Assembly: GCF_010078235.1 (NCBI RefSeq)
Contig: NZ_JAABOS010000001.1
Location: 620,001 to 684,000 of the forward strand
Source: Cognatundibacterium crateris
Lineage (GTDB): Bacteria > Pseudomonadota > Gammaproteobacteria > Burkholderiales > Burkholderiaceae_D
DNA: 64,000 nt
Reading direction: 5' to 3'
Position numbers and translations under genes: made by a program. Shown in pieces: positions 45,378-55,009 of this stretch. The notes under the pieces were generated by a model. That model was given only the letters and a program-made list of their open reading frames with translations, had not been told where the DNA came from and searched no databases. How positions within the stretch are numbered: position 1 is the stretch's first letter; each line of letters begins with the position of its first letter.

Positions 45378-46313
45378 ATGCTACCCGCCTACATTACGCA
45401 TCACGACTGCCTCCTGCACGATATGGGAGAGCAGCATCCGGAATCCCCGGCCCGCCTGGGTGCAATCAATGATCAGTTACTGATGCATGGACTGCTCGAT
45501 TACATGCATGCGTTTGATCCGCCGCTGGTCACACAGCAGCAACTGGCACAAGCGCACACTGAGGCTTATCTGGAGAATTTTGCTCAAACCGGAGCGAATG
45601 TACCGGAAGATGGCTATGTGCAGATCGATCCCGACACCCGCATCAATGCTTACTCTTACCGGGCTGCGCAAAGAGCGGCGGGGGCTGCGGTGATGGCGGC
45701 GGAGCTGGTCGCGAGCGGTAAAGCGCCGGTCGCGTTCTGTAATATCCGCCCGCCCGGCCACCATGCGGAACGCGCAGCGGCTGGCGGCTTCTGCTTTTTC
45801 AATAATGTCGCGGTGGCGATCCTGCATGCGCTGGACACGCAAGGCATTAGCCGGGTGGCGTTGATAGACTTTGATGTACATCACGGCAATGGCAGTGAAG
45901 ATATTCTGGCGGGTGATCAGCGTGTTTTAATGTGCTCCAGCTTTGAAAAAGATATCTATCCATTTTGTGGTGATATTCCCAAAGCGACTAATATGATTAA
46001 TGTCGGCCTGCCCTCACGCTCAGGCGGCAAGCTGTTCCGCGAGATGGTGGCGGCACACTGGCTGCCTGCGCTGGACGCGTTTGCACCGGAGATGATTTTT
46101 ATCTCAGCCGGATTCGATGCACATCGTGAAGATGACATGGGTAATCTGGGGCTGGTGGAGGCCGACTTTGCCTGGGTCACTAAAGAAATCGTGGCAGTCG
46201 CCAATAAACATGCACGTGGCCGCATCGTGTCCTGCCTGGAAGGCGGCTATGAACTGTCGCCGCTGGGACGCAGTGTCGCCGCGCATGTACGGGTATTGAT
46301 CGGCGCCGATTGA
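45378..46313 (+). CDS. Histone-deacetylase-family protein, AcuC/HdaH-like (311 aa)
   Basis: Zinc-dependent amidohydrolase that removes acetyl groups from protein lysines or small amines. Family landmarks in order are HHDCLLHDMGEQHPESPARL, FCNIRPPGHHAERAAAGGFC (the HH pair), RVALIDFDVHHGNGSEDIL (zinc Asp and His) and FISAGFDAHREDDMGNLGL (third zinc ligand). AAGGATGACCCA precedes the ATG. Only 33 bp separate it from a GNAT-fused acyl-CoA synthetase gene of the Pat type. The two probably form an operon that adds and removes lysine acetylation; this is inference from known family roles. Confidence 0.9.
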   Translation: MLPAYITHHDCLLHDMGEQHPESPARLGAINDQLLMHGLLDYMHAFDPPLVTQQQLAQAHTEAYLENFAQTGANVPEDGYVQIDPDTRINAYSYRAAQRAAGAAVMAAELVASGKAPVAFCNIRPPGHHAERAAAGGFCFFNNVAVAILHALDTQGISRVALIDFDVHHGNGSEDILAGDQRVLMCSSFEKDIYPFCGDIPKATNMINVGLPSRSGGKLFREMVAAHWLPALDAFAPEMIFISAGFDAHREDDMGNLGLVEADFAWVTKEIVAVANKHARGRIVSCLEGGYELSPLGRSVAAHVRVLIGAD

Positions 46314-46346
46314 ACTGCTGCGCCACACCACTTTACAAAGACGATT

Positions 46347-49049
46347 ATGGACAAACACTACCTGTCATCCTTATTTTCTCCACAATCCATTGTGGTCTTT
46401 GCCGGACCACAGGAGTCGTCAGAACAGCCGCCTGAACAAGCCCTTGAACAACCCGGCAGCCTCGCCAGAGTATTGGTTGCGGACCTGCAGGCAAGTGGCT
46501 TTCAAGGGCCGGTCAGCTATCTGGACATCGGCATGACAGGTACACTGGGTGACCTGGCAGCCTCACGCGCCGATCTGGCATTAATCGCACTGCCGAATGC
46601 GCAATTAGCCGACGCACTCGAAGTGGTGGGACGCATACAATGCCGGGCCGCGGTTATCCTCTCCAATGGTGTCGACAGCCAGCTCGCGGCGCATTTGTAC
46701 CAAATCGCACGTCAGCACAATATTCATTTACTGGGCCCGAATTGCATGGGATTCCAGCGACCTAAAAATCAGCTCAATGCCAGCGTGCTGGGCAAACTGG
46801 CGCGACCAGGCAGCATTGCAGTCGTGTCGCAATCGGGTGCCCTGGCCAGCTCTATACTGGACTGGGCAGCAAAAAGCGGTATCGGCTTTTCTGCTGTGGT
46901 ATCGCTGGGTGCGAATACCGTGGTGGACATTGCCCAGGTACTGGATTTCCTGGCCGAAGACCGTCATACCCAGAGTATCGTGGTATATCTGGAAGGCATA
47001 CGCCATGCGCGGCGCTTCATGAGTTCGCTGCGCGCTGCGGCCAATGCTAAACCTGTCATCGTACTCAAAGCTGGCCGTCAGCCGGATGGCTCGAAAGCGG
47101 CTTTAACCCATTCGGGTGCCATCGTCGGCAGCGATGCGATTTTCGATGCTGCCCTGCAGCGCGCCGGCGCGGTACGGGTGCGCTCTATGGTGCAGATGTT
47201 TGCTGCCATCAAATGCCTGTCGGCGCGCTATCTGCCTGTGGGACGGCGACTGGCAATCATCTCGAATGGCGGCGGACCTGCAGTGCTGGCAGCCGATGTG
47301 CTGAATGAACTGGGCCTGCAACTCGCCACCCTCACCTCATCCGATGCGGAGCAGCTGAAGGCACGCTTATCGCCGCTGGCCTGTGTACGCGACATACTGG
47401 ATCTGGGCCAGGATGCCGATGCCAGCCATTTCCGCGCTGCGATTCAGGCTTGCGCCCATAGCCAGCAAGTCGATGGCATGCTGGTAATCCTGTCACCTAC
47501 GCCCGGCATCGACACCGGTACCATTGCGCAGGCGCTGGCTGATGAACAGCCGAATGTGGGCAAAACCATGATCAGTTGCTGGATGGGCGATGAACAGGTC
47601 GCTGACGCACGCAAGATACTGTACCGTGCAGCGATACCGAGCTTCCGCACACCGGAAGCGGCAGTCGATGCCTTCCATCATATTTCTCTGTTCCACCAGA
47701 ACCAGCAATTGCTGCGCCAGGTGCCCTCACCTTTATCACAGCTGGCCAAGCCAGACATAGAAGGGGCGCGCATCCTGATTGAAAGTGTGCTGGCCGAGCG
47801 CCGAAAAATTTTGACCGAAATGGAATCCAAGGCCTTGCTGGCGGCGTTTCATATCCCAGTCACCAAAACTATCCTGGCACGCTCTGCCACTGAGGCCATG
47901 CTGGTGGCGAATCAGCTGGGCTATCCGGTCGCACTCAAAATCGATTCGCCCGACATTCCGCACAAGTCCGATGTACAAGGGGTGGCGCTGAATATCGTCA
48001 ATGCCGCGGCGGTACGCGATACCTGGCAGGATATGCAGACCCGCGTCAGCCGGCTGTGTCCGGATGCGAATATCCATGGGGTTACGGTACAGAATATGTC
48101 GGGCAAACCGGATGGACGCGAGTTATTCATCGGCGTATCGACCGATGAATTATTTGGTCCTGTGATTTCCTTCGGTGTGGGTGGCGTCATGATAGAACTG
48201 CTGACCGACCGTAGCCTGGAACTGCCGCCGCTGAATCAATTCCTGGCTCACAGACTGATAGAAAGAGTCAGGTCGTCCAGTATTTTGCAAGCCTGGCGCG
48301 GCGCGCCCGCCGTCGACCGGGAAGCACTGGAACAAATCCTGTTGCGTGTCTCGGAAATGGTATGCGCCTTGCCGCAACTGCGCGAAATGGATATCAACCC
48401 GGTCATCGTCGATGAGGACGGTGCGGTGGTGGTGGATGCACGTATCGTGATCGACAATGTGGCGCTCAAGCCCGGTAACTATGAGCATCTGGCGATTTCG
48501 CCCTACCCGTCCGACTCGGAAATGGAATTCCCTCTGCGCGATGGCAGCCGCTACATTGTGCGTCCCCTACATCCGCATGATGCCGATATGCTGCAAACCC
48601 TGGTGCGCGGGCTGTCAGATGAAAGCCGCTATTTCCGCTTTGTGTCTTCGATTAAGGAATTGTCTGACCGCATGCTGGCCAAATTTACCCTGATCGACTA
48701 TGACAGGGAAATGGCGCTGGTGGCAATCTATCCGGAACGCACCGCCCTGCCCGATGGCGGCTTTGCTGAGACGGAAAAAATCATCGGTGTATCGCGCTAT
48801 GTGACCAATCCCGATAAGAGCAGCTGTGAATTTTCTTTGCTGATCGCCGATGAATTCAGCGGTCAGGGTCTGGGCTCGCGCATGATGCTGTCCATCATAG
48901 AAGTGGCACGCAAGCGCGGCCTGAGCCAGATAGAAGGTTTGGTGCTGACTAAAAACGCATCCATGCTCAAGCTGATGCGCAGTCTGGATTTCCGGATACA
49001 GGCTTATGAAGATGATCCTGATTTCCGGCTGTGCGTGAAATCCTTATAA
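46347..49049 (+). CDS. Pat-type protein lysine acetyltransferase: inactive acyl-CoA synthetase (ADP-forming) fused to GNAT (900 aa)
   Basis: N-terminal CoA-binding domain (IHLLGPNCMGFQRPKNQLNA), then a ligase domain with IAVVSQSGALASSILDWAAK and LTHSGAIVGSDAIF, in which the His-bearing loop is kept. An ATP-grasp domain (YPVALKIDSPDIPHKSDVQG) follows. A C-terminal GNAT acetyltransferase (about residues 730-900) shows EFSLLIADEFSGQGLGSRMM, LSIIEVARKRGLSQ. This layout is that of PatZ/Pka, which acetylates acetyl-CoA synthetase and other proteins. Just downstream of a deacetylase gene. Whether the ligase half still works needs comparison with active enzymes. Confidence 0.9.
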   Translation: MDKHYLSSLFSPQSIVVFAGPQESSEQPPEQALEQPGSLARVLVADLQASGFQGPVSYLDIGMTGTLGDLAASRADLALIALPNAQLADALEVVGRIQCRAAVILSNGVDSQLAAHLYQIARQHNIHLLGPNCMGFQRPKNQLNASVLGKLARPGSIAVVSQSGALASSILDWAAKSGIGFSAVVSLGANTVVDIAQVLDFLAEDRHTQSIVVYLEGIRHARRFMSSLRAAANAKPVIVLKAGRQPDGSKAALTHSGAIVGSDAIFDAALQRAGAVRVRSMVQMFAAIKCLSARYLPVGRRLAIISNGGGPAVLAADVLNELGLQLATLTSSDAEQLKARLSPLACVRDILDLGQDADASHFRAAIQACAHSQQVDGMLVILSPTPGIDTGTIAQALADEQPNVGKTMISCWMGDEQVADARKILYRAAIPSFRTPEAAVDAFHHISLFHQNQQLLRQVPSPLSQLAKPDIEGARILIESVLAERRKILTEMESKALLAAFHIPVTKTILARSATEAMLVANQLGYPVALKIDSPDIPHKSDVQGVALNIVNAAAVRDTWQDMQTRVSRLCPDANIHGVTVQNMSGKPDGRELFIGVSTDELFGPVISFGVGGVMIELLTDRSLELPPLNQFLAHRLIERVRSSSILQAWRGAPAVDREALEQILLRVSEMVCALPQLREMDINPVIVDEDGAVVVDARIVIDNVALKPGNYEHLAISPYPSDSEMEFPLRDGSRYIVRPLHPHDADMLQTLVRGLSDESRYFRFVSSIKELSDRMLAKFTLIDYDREMALVAIYPERTALPDGGFAETEKIIGVSRYVTNPDKSSCEFSLLIADEFSGQGLGSRMMLSIIEVARKRGLSQIEGLVLTKNASMLKLMRSLDFRIQAYEDDPDFRLCVKSL

Positions 49050-49055
49050 ACTGCT

Positions 49056-49087
49056 GACGCTGTGATGCTGACAACCATCACAGCGTC
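49056..49087. terminator. 12-bp perfect hairpin between convergent genes
   Basis: GACGCTGTGATG and CATCACAGCGTC pair around 8 nt, between the acetyltransferase gene and the convergent SGNH hydrolase gene. A T-run is missing. Confidence 0.55.
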
Positions 49088-49117
49088 AGGTTCAGCGTCA
49101 GGGTCGGCAATGAGAAC

Positions 49118-50329
49118 TCAGCGCGACTTACGTCCACGCTGATACATATGGATAAATGACTCGTAAAAATCGGCACCGCTGCGTTCGTAACCTTCTTCGG
49201 TAAAATGGATCAGATCCTGTCCCGCCAGCGGCGGTGTGGCGGCCGCGTAGCGCTGTATCGAGCAGGCACCGCCCATGGCTTTTTCCCAGTCCCAGTACAA
49301 CAGTTTTTCCTCGATCGCGATTTGCTTTTGTATAGTTTGCACATTCCTTAAGGCTGCAGGGATTTTATAACGGCAGCCGACTTGCTCGCCGGGGCCAGTT
49401 TTTCTGGCTGAATTCGGTGCACCGATCAGCAATATCGCGGCTTGCGGCGCAGCGGCACGCAGATTACGTACCGAAGTTTGCAGGTCGCTGTAATAGGCAT
49501 CAAAGTCAGGTTTGGCATCAAAGGCTTCGTTAGTCCCATACGATAAAATCAGCAAATCGGGCTTACGCCAGCGCAGTTGATCACGCAGGGCTTCCGGTTG
49601 CCAGCGCAGGATCACACGCTGCATCGCACCGACGACACCCAGTGCATCCACCGTCACACCGGGAGCCAGCGTATCAATCACGATGCCGCCCAGCTCCGCC
49701 GGTGCTTCATCGGCACGCAGAAAAAAACTGTTCTGCTCATTACCGGCACCATATACATAACTGACTTGCCAATCCTGCGACAGCGGCGCGGCCAGTTCAC
49801 GCTGTTCGCCATCTGGCATGACGATGCGCCAGCCACCCGCCGTAGCGTCACTGCTGCGGCGCGACCAGACACTGACGCGCAGCGGCCCATTGACCGGGAA
49901 CTTGGGCTGGATCTCCATGTAAGCACCAGGGTCAGGCAGATTGGCGACGCCGCCTACCGGGAAATTCTCAGGATTGGCGCGCGCGATACGGGTTTTCCAG
50001 TTACCGGCCATTTTCATCAAGACCTGGGCTGAGCGTTGATTCTTGACGTAACCCGGCGTGATCCAGCCTATGCCGGCATTGCCAAAACGTTGCTGCATGC
50101 GGTCGCGAAACGCATGCGTGAAGTAATCGCCACCGGTATGCGAATCACCAAACTGCATAATCCTGAGCACATCCTTGCTTTCACCACGCTCCAGCGCTGC
50201 CAGTTGCCGCCAGACGCGATAGATGTTCGGATCGCCATAATCCACCACCTGCGCCAGCCCTGCCGCCTGACTCAGTGGGGGCAGTAGCAGGCACAGCACA
50301 GTTAAACAGCTTAGTGTGGATTTACGCAT
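49118..50329 (-). CDS. Secreted SGNH/GDSL hydrolase (403 aa), last gene of an O-acetylation operon
   Basis: Signal peptide (MRKSTLSCLTVLCLLLPPLS, cleavage near QAA). Block I is MQFGDSHTGGDYF (catalytic Ser), with a long insert domain before LLILSYGTNEAFDAKPDF (block III) and the C-terminal DLIHFTEEGYERS (Asp-x-x-His). It lies 17 bp after the preceding SGNH gene and belongs to the same transcript as the MBOAT gene. In such sets the MBOAT brings acetyl groups across the membrane and the SGNH protein transfers them to a polysaccharide, or removes them. Which polymer is unknown. No strong ribosome site, so coupling to the gene before is likely. Confidence 0.82.
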   Translation of the reverse strand: MRKSTLSCLTVLCLLLPPLSQAAGLAQVVDYGDPNIYRVWRQLAALERGESKDVLRIMQFGDSHTGGDYFTHAFRDRMQQRFGNAGIGWITPGYVKNQRSAQVLMKMAGNWKTRIARANPENFPVGGVANLPDPGAYMEIQPKFPVNGPLRVSVWSRRSSDATAGGWRIVMPDGEQRELAAPLSQDWQVSYVYGAGNEQNSFFLRADEAPAELGGIVIDTLAPGVTVDALGVVGAMQRVILRWQPEALRDQLRWRKPDLLILSYGTNEAFDAKPDFDAYYSDLQTSVRNLRAAAPQAAILLIGAPNSARKTGPGEQVGCRYKIPAALRNVQTIQKQIAIEEKLLYWDWEKAMGGACSIQRYAAATPPLAGQDLIHFTEEGYERSGADFYESFIHMYQRGRKSR

Positions 50330-50346
50330 CAGTATCAATCAGTAGT

Positions 50347-51765
50347 TCAGGAAGAAGTGGTGGACGTCGCGGAGGTGGTGACCGGCGACGAGAGCTCGCG
50401 ACGCTCTTTGCGGCGTGGATGAACAAGCGGATTGGAGACCGGATTTGCGACTGGATGTGCAGCCGGACTCAGGTTCTGCGCTGCACTGTCATTCTGTGCC
50501 TGTTCGGTGGCGGCGGGCTGTGGCAATACGAACTGGCGCATCACCAGTTGGGTAAGCAGTTTATGGCCATCGCGCGTGAAATGCACGCCATCGCCACTAC
50601 GCACCACGATTTGCTCACCACTTTTACCGGTAATGGTGCGCTGATATTCATCGGCTTTATCGCTCAGGATTTCACGTGTGGACAGATAGCGCGAAGTACC
50701 GTCTTTCATCGCACCCGCATACAATTGATTCAGTACCGGTACGCCTTTCTGGATATTGTCCTTGCCCATATTCGGCGCGCCCAGCCAGATCACCCGTACA
50801 TGCTGGGAATGCGCAAAGTTCAGGATACCAGCCACCCGCTCTGCGTATAAACGACGCCAGGTCTCGCTGCCGAAAGGCTCATATTTACCGCCCAATACCA
50901 TGTCCCAGGTATCATTGGCTCCCATGAAGATCACCAGAATACTGATTTTTTCTTTTGGGATCAGCTCACGGATGCGACCCGGCCAGTCATAATAATTCGG
51001 ATACGTCAGTCCTGTGCTTTGCTTACTCACGTCCAGCGCTTTGACCTGCACATTCTGCAAAGCGCGTGCCAGATGCGGCGCAACCCCTTGCATCATGGAG
51101 TCACCGACCAGCAATACGCGATCCGTCTTGGATAACACGATGCGGCCGTCTTCCGCCAGACGGGCAAACTGGGTCACAGCGGGCAGCTCTTCGCTATCGC
51201 CGCTGTCGGCCTGCGCCGACGTCGCCGATGCGGTATGTGACGCAGATACAGGTGCAGCTTCCGGATTGATGTTCGCAGCGCTGGCCGTCGCATCCGCGCC
51301 AGTTGTGCCATTTTCCTTTCTGCGCACCGCAGCGTCCGTTTGCACTGTACTCAAGGTACCTAATTGCTGTGCATGCGCCTTGAGCGACAGGCCAGCCTGT
51401 GCCGAGCTCTTGATGACCGGCTCAGACACTTGTGCGAGATCCTGATCCGAAAGAGCAGCTTTACCGTACAACAGCACATTCGCCGCCAGCACCATACGCT
51501 GCTGTAATTCCGCCGTACCGGATAGACGGCTTTGCAGTGCAGATTCCAGCTGTGCGCTGAGTACTGGTCCATGGCGCCACCAGGCATGTGGAATCGCAGT
51601 CGACAAACCCAGTTCCGCATGGCGGGTTTGCTGCCAATACAGGTCCAGCGCATCCTGACGCAACCAGGCTATCAGCGCCAGGCTGCAACCTAATAAACTC
51701 AATACCCGCAGCGCAGTTGTTGGCTGTGGTTTATGGTCGGGATGGTCACCAAAATACATATTCAT
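50347..51765 (-). CDS. Membrane-anchored SGNH hydrolase, DUF459-like (472 aa)
   Basis: An N-terminal membrane anchor (ALRVLSLLGCSLALIAWLRQ) is followed by a periplasmic region and a low-complexity linker rich in Ala, Ser and Thr. The SGNH domain shows RVLLVGDSMMQGVAPHLARA (block I), ILVIFMGANDTWDMVLGGKY (block III) and SGDGVHFTRDGHKLL (Asp-x-x-His). The C-terminal tail is rich in Pro, Asn, Ser and Thr. It lies between an MBOAT acyltransferase gene (5 bp away) and a second SGNH hydrolase gene. Two SGNH proteins per MBOAT suggest distinct transfer and trimming steps, which is inference. Confidence 0.85.
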   Translation of the reverse strand: MNMYFGDHPDHKPQPTTALRVLSLLGCSLALIAWLRQDALDLYWQQTRHAELGLSTAIPHAWWRHGPVLSAQLESALQSRLSGTAELQQRMVLAANVLLYGKAALSDQDLAQVSEPVIKSSAQAGLSLKAHAQQLGTLSTVQTDAAVRRKENGTTGADATASAANINPEAAPVSASHTASATSAQADSGDSEELPAVTQFARLAEDGRIVLSKTDRVLLVGDSMMQGVAPHLARALQNVQVKALDVSKQSTGLTYPNYYDWPGRIRELIPKEKISILVIFMGANDTWDMVLGGKYEPFGSETWRRLYAERVAGILNFAHSQHVRVIWLGAPNMGKDNIQKGVPVLNQLYAGAMKDGTSRYLSTREILSDKADEYQRTITGKSGEQIVVRSGDGVHFTRDGHKLLTQLVMRQFVLPQPAATEQAQNDSAAQNLSPAAHPVANPVSNPLVHPRRKERRELSSPVTTSATSTTSS

Positions 51766-51770
51766 TCTGT

Positions 51771-53162
51771 TCAGTACGAATAATACAAAAATGCAGGAAC
51801 CCCGGATGGGCCCAGATAATTGATGAGTAAAACGGTCAGTGTAATCAGCAGCACTTGCAGCGGCAGCGGTGTTTTTTCCAGCCAGCGCACCGCCTGCCCC
51901 TGCCAGCGTTCATACCCCAGTGCTCCCGCAAAGAATACGCCTAGCAATAAGAAACCGGCCATCACATTCATTTGCAGCGGGCCATCGGCACGTGTCAGTC
52001 CAGCCAGATAGTGCAGCGCCTCCTGCCAGTTCTCAGCACGGAAAAACACCCAGGCCAGACAGACAAAGTGAAAGCTGAACACGGCACCAAGCATACCCTG
52101 TACCCGCTTGCCGGTAATACGTTCAAAACCATTTTGCAGCACCATGCCCAATCCGTGCAAAGCACCCCAGATCAGGTATTTGAGGCTGGCGCCATGCCAC
52201 AGACCGCTAATCAGCATAGCGTTGAAAATCGTCATCTGGGTCAACCACCAGCCACCACGGTTACCACCCATAGGGATATACACATAATCACGTATCCAGG
52301 TCGACAGCGAGATATGCCAGCGCCGCCAGAACTCACGCAGACTGGTCGCCAGATAAGGTTGGTTAAAGTTGTCTGCCAGACGATAACCGAGCAGTAAAGC
52401 CAGCGCGATCACCAAATCGGAATAGCCGCTGAAGTCAAAATAAATCTGTATCGCAAATGCATACATACCGGCCAGCAGTTCCAGTCCCTGATAGGCATCC
52501 GGATTCGCAAACAGTGGCTTGACCCAGGCATCCGCCAGCCAGCTGGCCAGCCAGACTTTCTTGATCATTGCACTCAGTAGCAGACAAATCGCCAACGCCG
52601 GGCGCTGGATTTCGCGCTGTTCACGGACTTCGAGTTGACTTAATAAACCGGAGGGGCGGCAAATCGGCCCCGCAAACAAGGTAGGGAAAAAGGCCAGATA
52701 CAGGCTGCCATCCAGCCAGGATGCGGGCTCACGCTCGCCGCGTGCCAGGGCAACCAGATAGGCGATCGACTGAAAAGTGTAGAACGAAATCCCGACCGGC
52801 AAAATGATATCGAGCGCCGGGATCGCCCATTGCCAGTGAAAAAATTCCACGAGGCCTTGCATGCCTTCGCGGAAAAAGTCGAAATACTTAAACACCGCCA
52901 GATTCGCCACTGACAGCGTGATTGCGATCGCTGGCAAACTACGTCTGAGCGTGGGCCGCCATACAAGCATCTGACTGGTCAGGCTGACAAAGGAAGAATA
53001 GACCGCAAGCACAGCGGCAAAACGCCAGTCTATCGAGGCATAGATGCCATAGCTGGCCGCCAGCAAAGTAAGCTTCTGTGCGACCGGCCATTTCACCAAA
53101 GACCAGTACAACACCAGAAACAGAAAAAAAACGAGCGCAAACTCAGGAGACAAATAACTCAT
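51771..53162 (-). CDS. MBOAT-family O-acyltransferase, AlgI/PatA-like (463 aa)
   Basis: About ten hydrophobic segments across the protein. The MBOAT signature is FWRRWHISLSTWIRDYVYIP MGGNRGG, and the catalytic His is in MLISGLWHGASLKYLIWGAL. Members move an acetyl group from acetyl-CoA across the inner membrane for transfer to a surface polymer. Head of a three-gene minus-strand operon with two SGNH proteins. No alginate or cellulose genes are nearby, so the acceptor may be peptidoglycan, a capsule or a secreted polysaccharide encoded elsewhere. A near-perfect palindrome (53316-53335) lies 150 bp upstream. Confidence 0.92.
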   Translation of the reverse strand: MSYLSPEFALVFFLFLVLYWSLVKWPVAQKLTLLAASYGIYASIDWRFAAVLAVYSSFVSLTSQMLVWRPTLRRSLPAIAITLSVANLAVFKYFDFFREGMQGLVEFFHWQWAIPALDIILPVGISFYTFQSIAYLVALARGEREPASWLDGSLYLAFFPTLFAGPICRPSGLLSQLEVREQREIQRPALAICLLLSAMIKKVWLASWLADAWVKPLFANPDAYQGLELLAGMYAFAIQIYFDFSGYSDLVIALALLLGYRLADNFNQPYLATSLREFWRRWHISLSTWIRDYVYIPMGGNRGGWWLTQMTIFNAMLISGLWHGASLKYLIWGALHGLGMVLQNGFERITGKRVQGMLGAVFSFHFVCLAWVFFRAENWQEALHYLAGLTRADGPLQMNVMAGFLLLGVFFAGALGYERWQGQAVRWLEKTPLPLQVLLITLTVLLINYLGPSGVPAFLYYSY

Positions 53163-53315
53163 ACATGAACAACAAAATTGAGGATAGCGCTGACAACAAG
53201 CCGTAAGCAGTCAATGAATCATGCAGTTAAAGCCACGATGATCCCGATCAGCCGCAGCAAGCAGCATGGTCGGCAATTGCCTGGCTCATAGCTGAATCTC
53301 ATCAGGAAAATAACG

Positions 53316-53335
53316 CTGCTTGCCGAGGCAAGCAG
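53316..53335. promoter_or_regulatory. 20-bp palindrome upstream of the MBOAT operon
   Basis: CTGCTTGCC and GGCAAGCAG flank GA. It stands between the hydroxyacid dehydrogenase stop codon and the MBOAT operon, both on the minus strand. It could be an operator for the latter or a T-less terminator of the former. Confidence 0.4.
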
Positions 53336-53383
53336 ATTAGCATTTCCAATTTACATTATTCTAACATTGACTGGCATGTATGG

Positions 53384-54367
53384 TCAGTAAGCTTGTTGTC
53401 TGTCTACGCCTTTAGGCAACAAGCCCTGCTCGCGGTAACGCTTTACGTTGCCCGCAACGATATGCGCAGCGCTTTCTTTATCGGTCGGGGCTGAACAATG
53501 TGGCAGCACGGTCACGGCAGGATGTGTCCACTGCCAGCTGTCCGGTGGCAGCGGCTCAACCGCAAACACATCCAGCACCGCATGCTGTAAGTGCGCAGCA
53601 TCCAGCGCTGCGCGCAAGTCCGGTTCGACCACGATGGGGCCACGCGCAAAGTTGATCAGACTGGCACCAGCGGGCAGCATAGCCAGGCGCTGCGCATTGA
53701 TCAGGCCGGTGGTTGCTGCGGTGAGTGGCAGCAGGCATACCAGGATGTCGGTCTGCGCCAGCATCGCTGCCAGACCGGCTTCGCCACTATAACAATCGAC
53801 GCCATCTAAGTGCTTCTGCGTACGGCTCCAGCCCAGCACAGGAAAACCCGCCTGCTGCAAACTGCGCGCAGCAGCTTCACCCAGCGCGCCCAGTCCCAGC
53901 AAACCTATCCTGCGCTGCGCAGCACGGCGATAAGGCAGAGGCTGCCAGCATTGTTCTTTTTGCTGCTGCAAATAACGCGGCATATCGCGATGCAAATACA
54001 GCACCCAGGCCAGCACCGCCTCTGCCATGGTGGCCGCCAGACGCGGATCGACCAGGCGCACAATATGGACCTGACTGTGCTGCATTTCAGCTAACAGGCG
54101 CTCTACCCCGGCCCACACTGAATGCAGCCAGACCAGATTCGGACAGGCGGCTAACTCAGCCGGATCAGGATTAGCGACAATCGCGACTGTCACGGCAGCT
54201 TGATCAGCCGGACTCAAAGCCGAAAATGGCACAATGCGCTCATCGGGCATGGCTGCCTGCAAAGCCGCCACCCAGGCATCGGTCGCGGCATAGCCAGGAG
54301 CCGCCAAAAAAGGAAGCGGAGGACGCAAGTCAGCAAGGGCATTGGGGGATGTAGCAGAATTCGGCAT
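53384..54367 (-). CDS. D-2-hydroxyacid dehydrogenase, glyoxylate/hydroxypyruvate reductase A-like (327 aa)
   Basis: NAD(P)-binding domain with RIGLLGLGALGEAAARSLQQ. Catalytic residues are in INFARGPIVVEPDL (Arg), VLDVFAVEPLPPDSWQWTHP (Glu) and VTVLPHCSAPTDKESAAH (His). The His-Cys-Ser form and overall length fit the GhrA group, which reduces glyoxylate or hydroxypyruvate in the cytoplasm. ATG at 54367 (MPNSATSPNALADLRPPLPF); a Met two codons earlier is possible. The ribosome site is weak. Divergent from the RNase H-like gene; no operon partner. Confidence 0.87.
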   Translation of the reverse strand: MPNSATSPNALADLRPPLPFLAAPGYAATDAWVAALQAAMPDERIVPFSALSPADQAAVTVAIVANPDPAELAACPNLVWLHSVWAGVERLLAEMQHSQVHIVRLVDPRLAATMAEAVLAWVLYLHRDMPRYLQQQKEQCWQPLPYRRAAQRRIGLLGLGALGEAAARSLQQAGFPVLGWSRTQKHLDGVDCYSGEAGLAAMLAQTDILVCLLPLTAATTGLINAQRLAMLPAGASLINFARGPIVVEPDLRAALDAAHLQHAVLDVFAVEPLPPDSWQWTHPAVTVLPHCSAPTDKESAAHIVAGNVKRYREQGLLPKGVDRQQAY

Positions 54368-54452
54368 GATCAATCAATCGGGACGTCGGAAAAGCGCATA
54401 GCATAGAACTTTCCGCATAAAATTGCAGGTTTTTCAGCCTGCAATGATACCC

Positions 54453-54890
54453 ATGTCCAAACCACGCACACCTGACTCCAGACCCGCCGACTGGATGGCC
54501 TGGTTCGATGGCTCTTGCAAGCCCAATCCGGGTGCCTGCCAGATCGCCTGTATTTTGCAGGGACCGGACGGACAGCGGATAGAGCACACGCAGACCGCTG
54601 GCCACGGTGACAGCAGTGATGCCGAATACCAGGCGCTGATCCATTGCCTGCAGCTCGCCCTGCGCCATGTCGCACCCGGCCAGTCGCTGCGCATTCATGG
54701 TGACAGCCAGGTGGTAATCGACGATGTGCTGGCGCGTTATGGCAAAACGTCAGCCCTGCTAGCGCATTACCGCGAGCACTGCCTGCAATTGCTGAATCAG
54801 TTAGCGAATAGTCAGTCGGCCTGTCACTTGCAATGGATACCGCGTCATAAGAATGGTGAAGCCGACCAGTTAATGCGCGCCCAGTCCTGA
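54453..54890 (+). CDS. Ribonuclease H-like protein (145 aa)
   Basis: Carries the acidic set of RNase HI: Asp in WFDGSCKPNPGACQIACILQ, Glu in DAEYQALIHCL, Asp in IHGDSQVVIDDV and Asp in RHKNGEADQLM. It lacks the basic handle of E. coli RnhA, as in the short RnhA-like (reverse-transcriptase-type) group. ATGs at 54444 and 54453 both fit. It would cleave RNA in RNA-DNA hybrids, if active. Alone on the plus strand, divergent from the hydroxyacid dehydrogenase gene. Confidence 0.85.
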   Translation: MSKPRTPDSRPADWMAWFDGSCKPNPGACQIACILQGPDGQRIEHTQTAGHGDSSDAEYQALIHCLQLALRHVAPGQSLRIHGDSQVVIDDVLARYGKTSALLAHYREHCLQLLNQLANSQSACHLQWIPRHKNGEADQLMRAQS

Positions 54891-55009
54891 TTGATGACGC
54901 GCATCAGTGAGCCCAGCGAACGCTGAAAAATGTCGCAAGCTTTTGATTATTCAGCAAAAAACCGCAGCGACTCCGGCAAGCGCCAGCACTTTCCGGTACA
55001 ATCGCGCCC

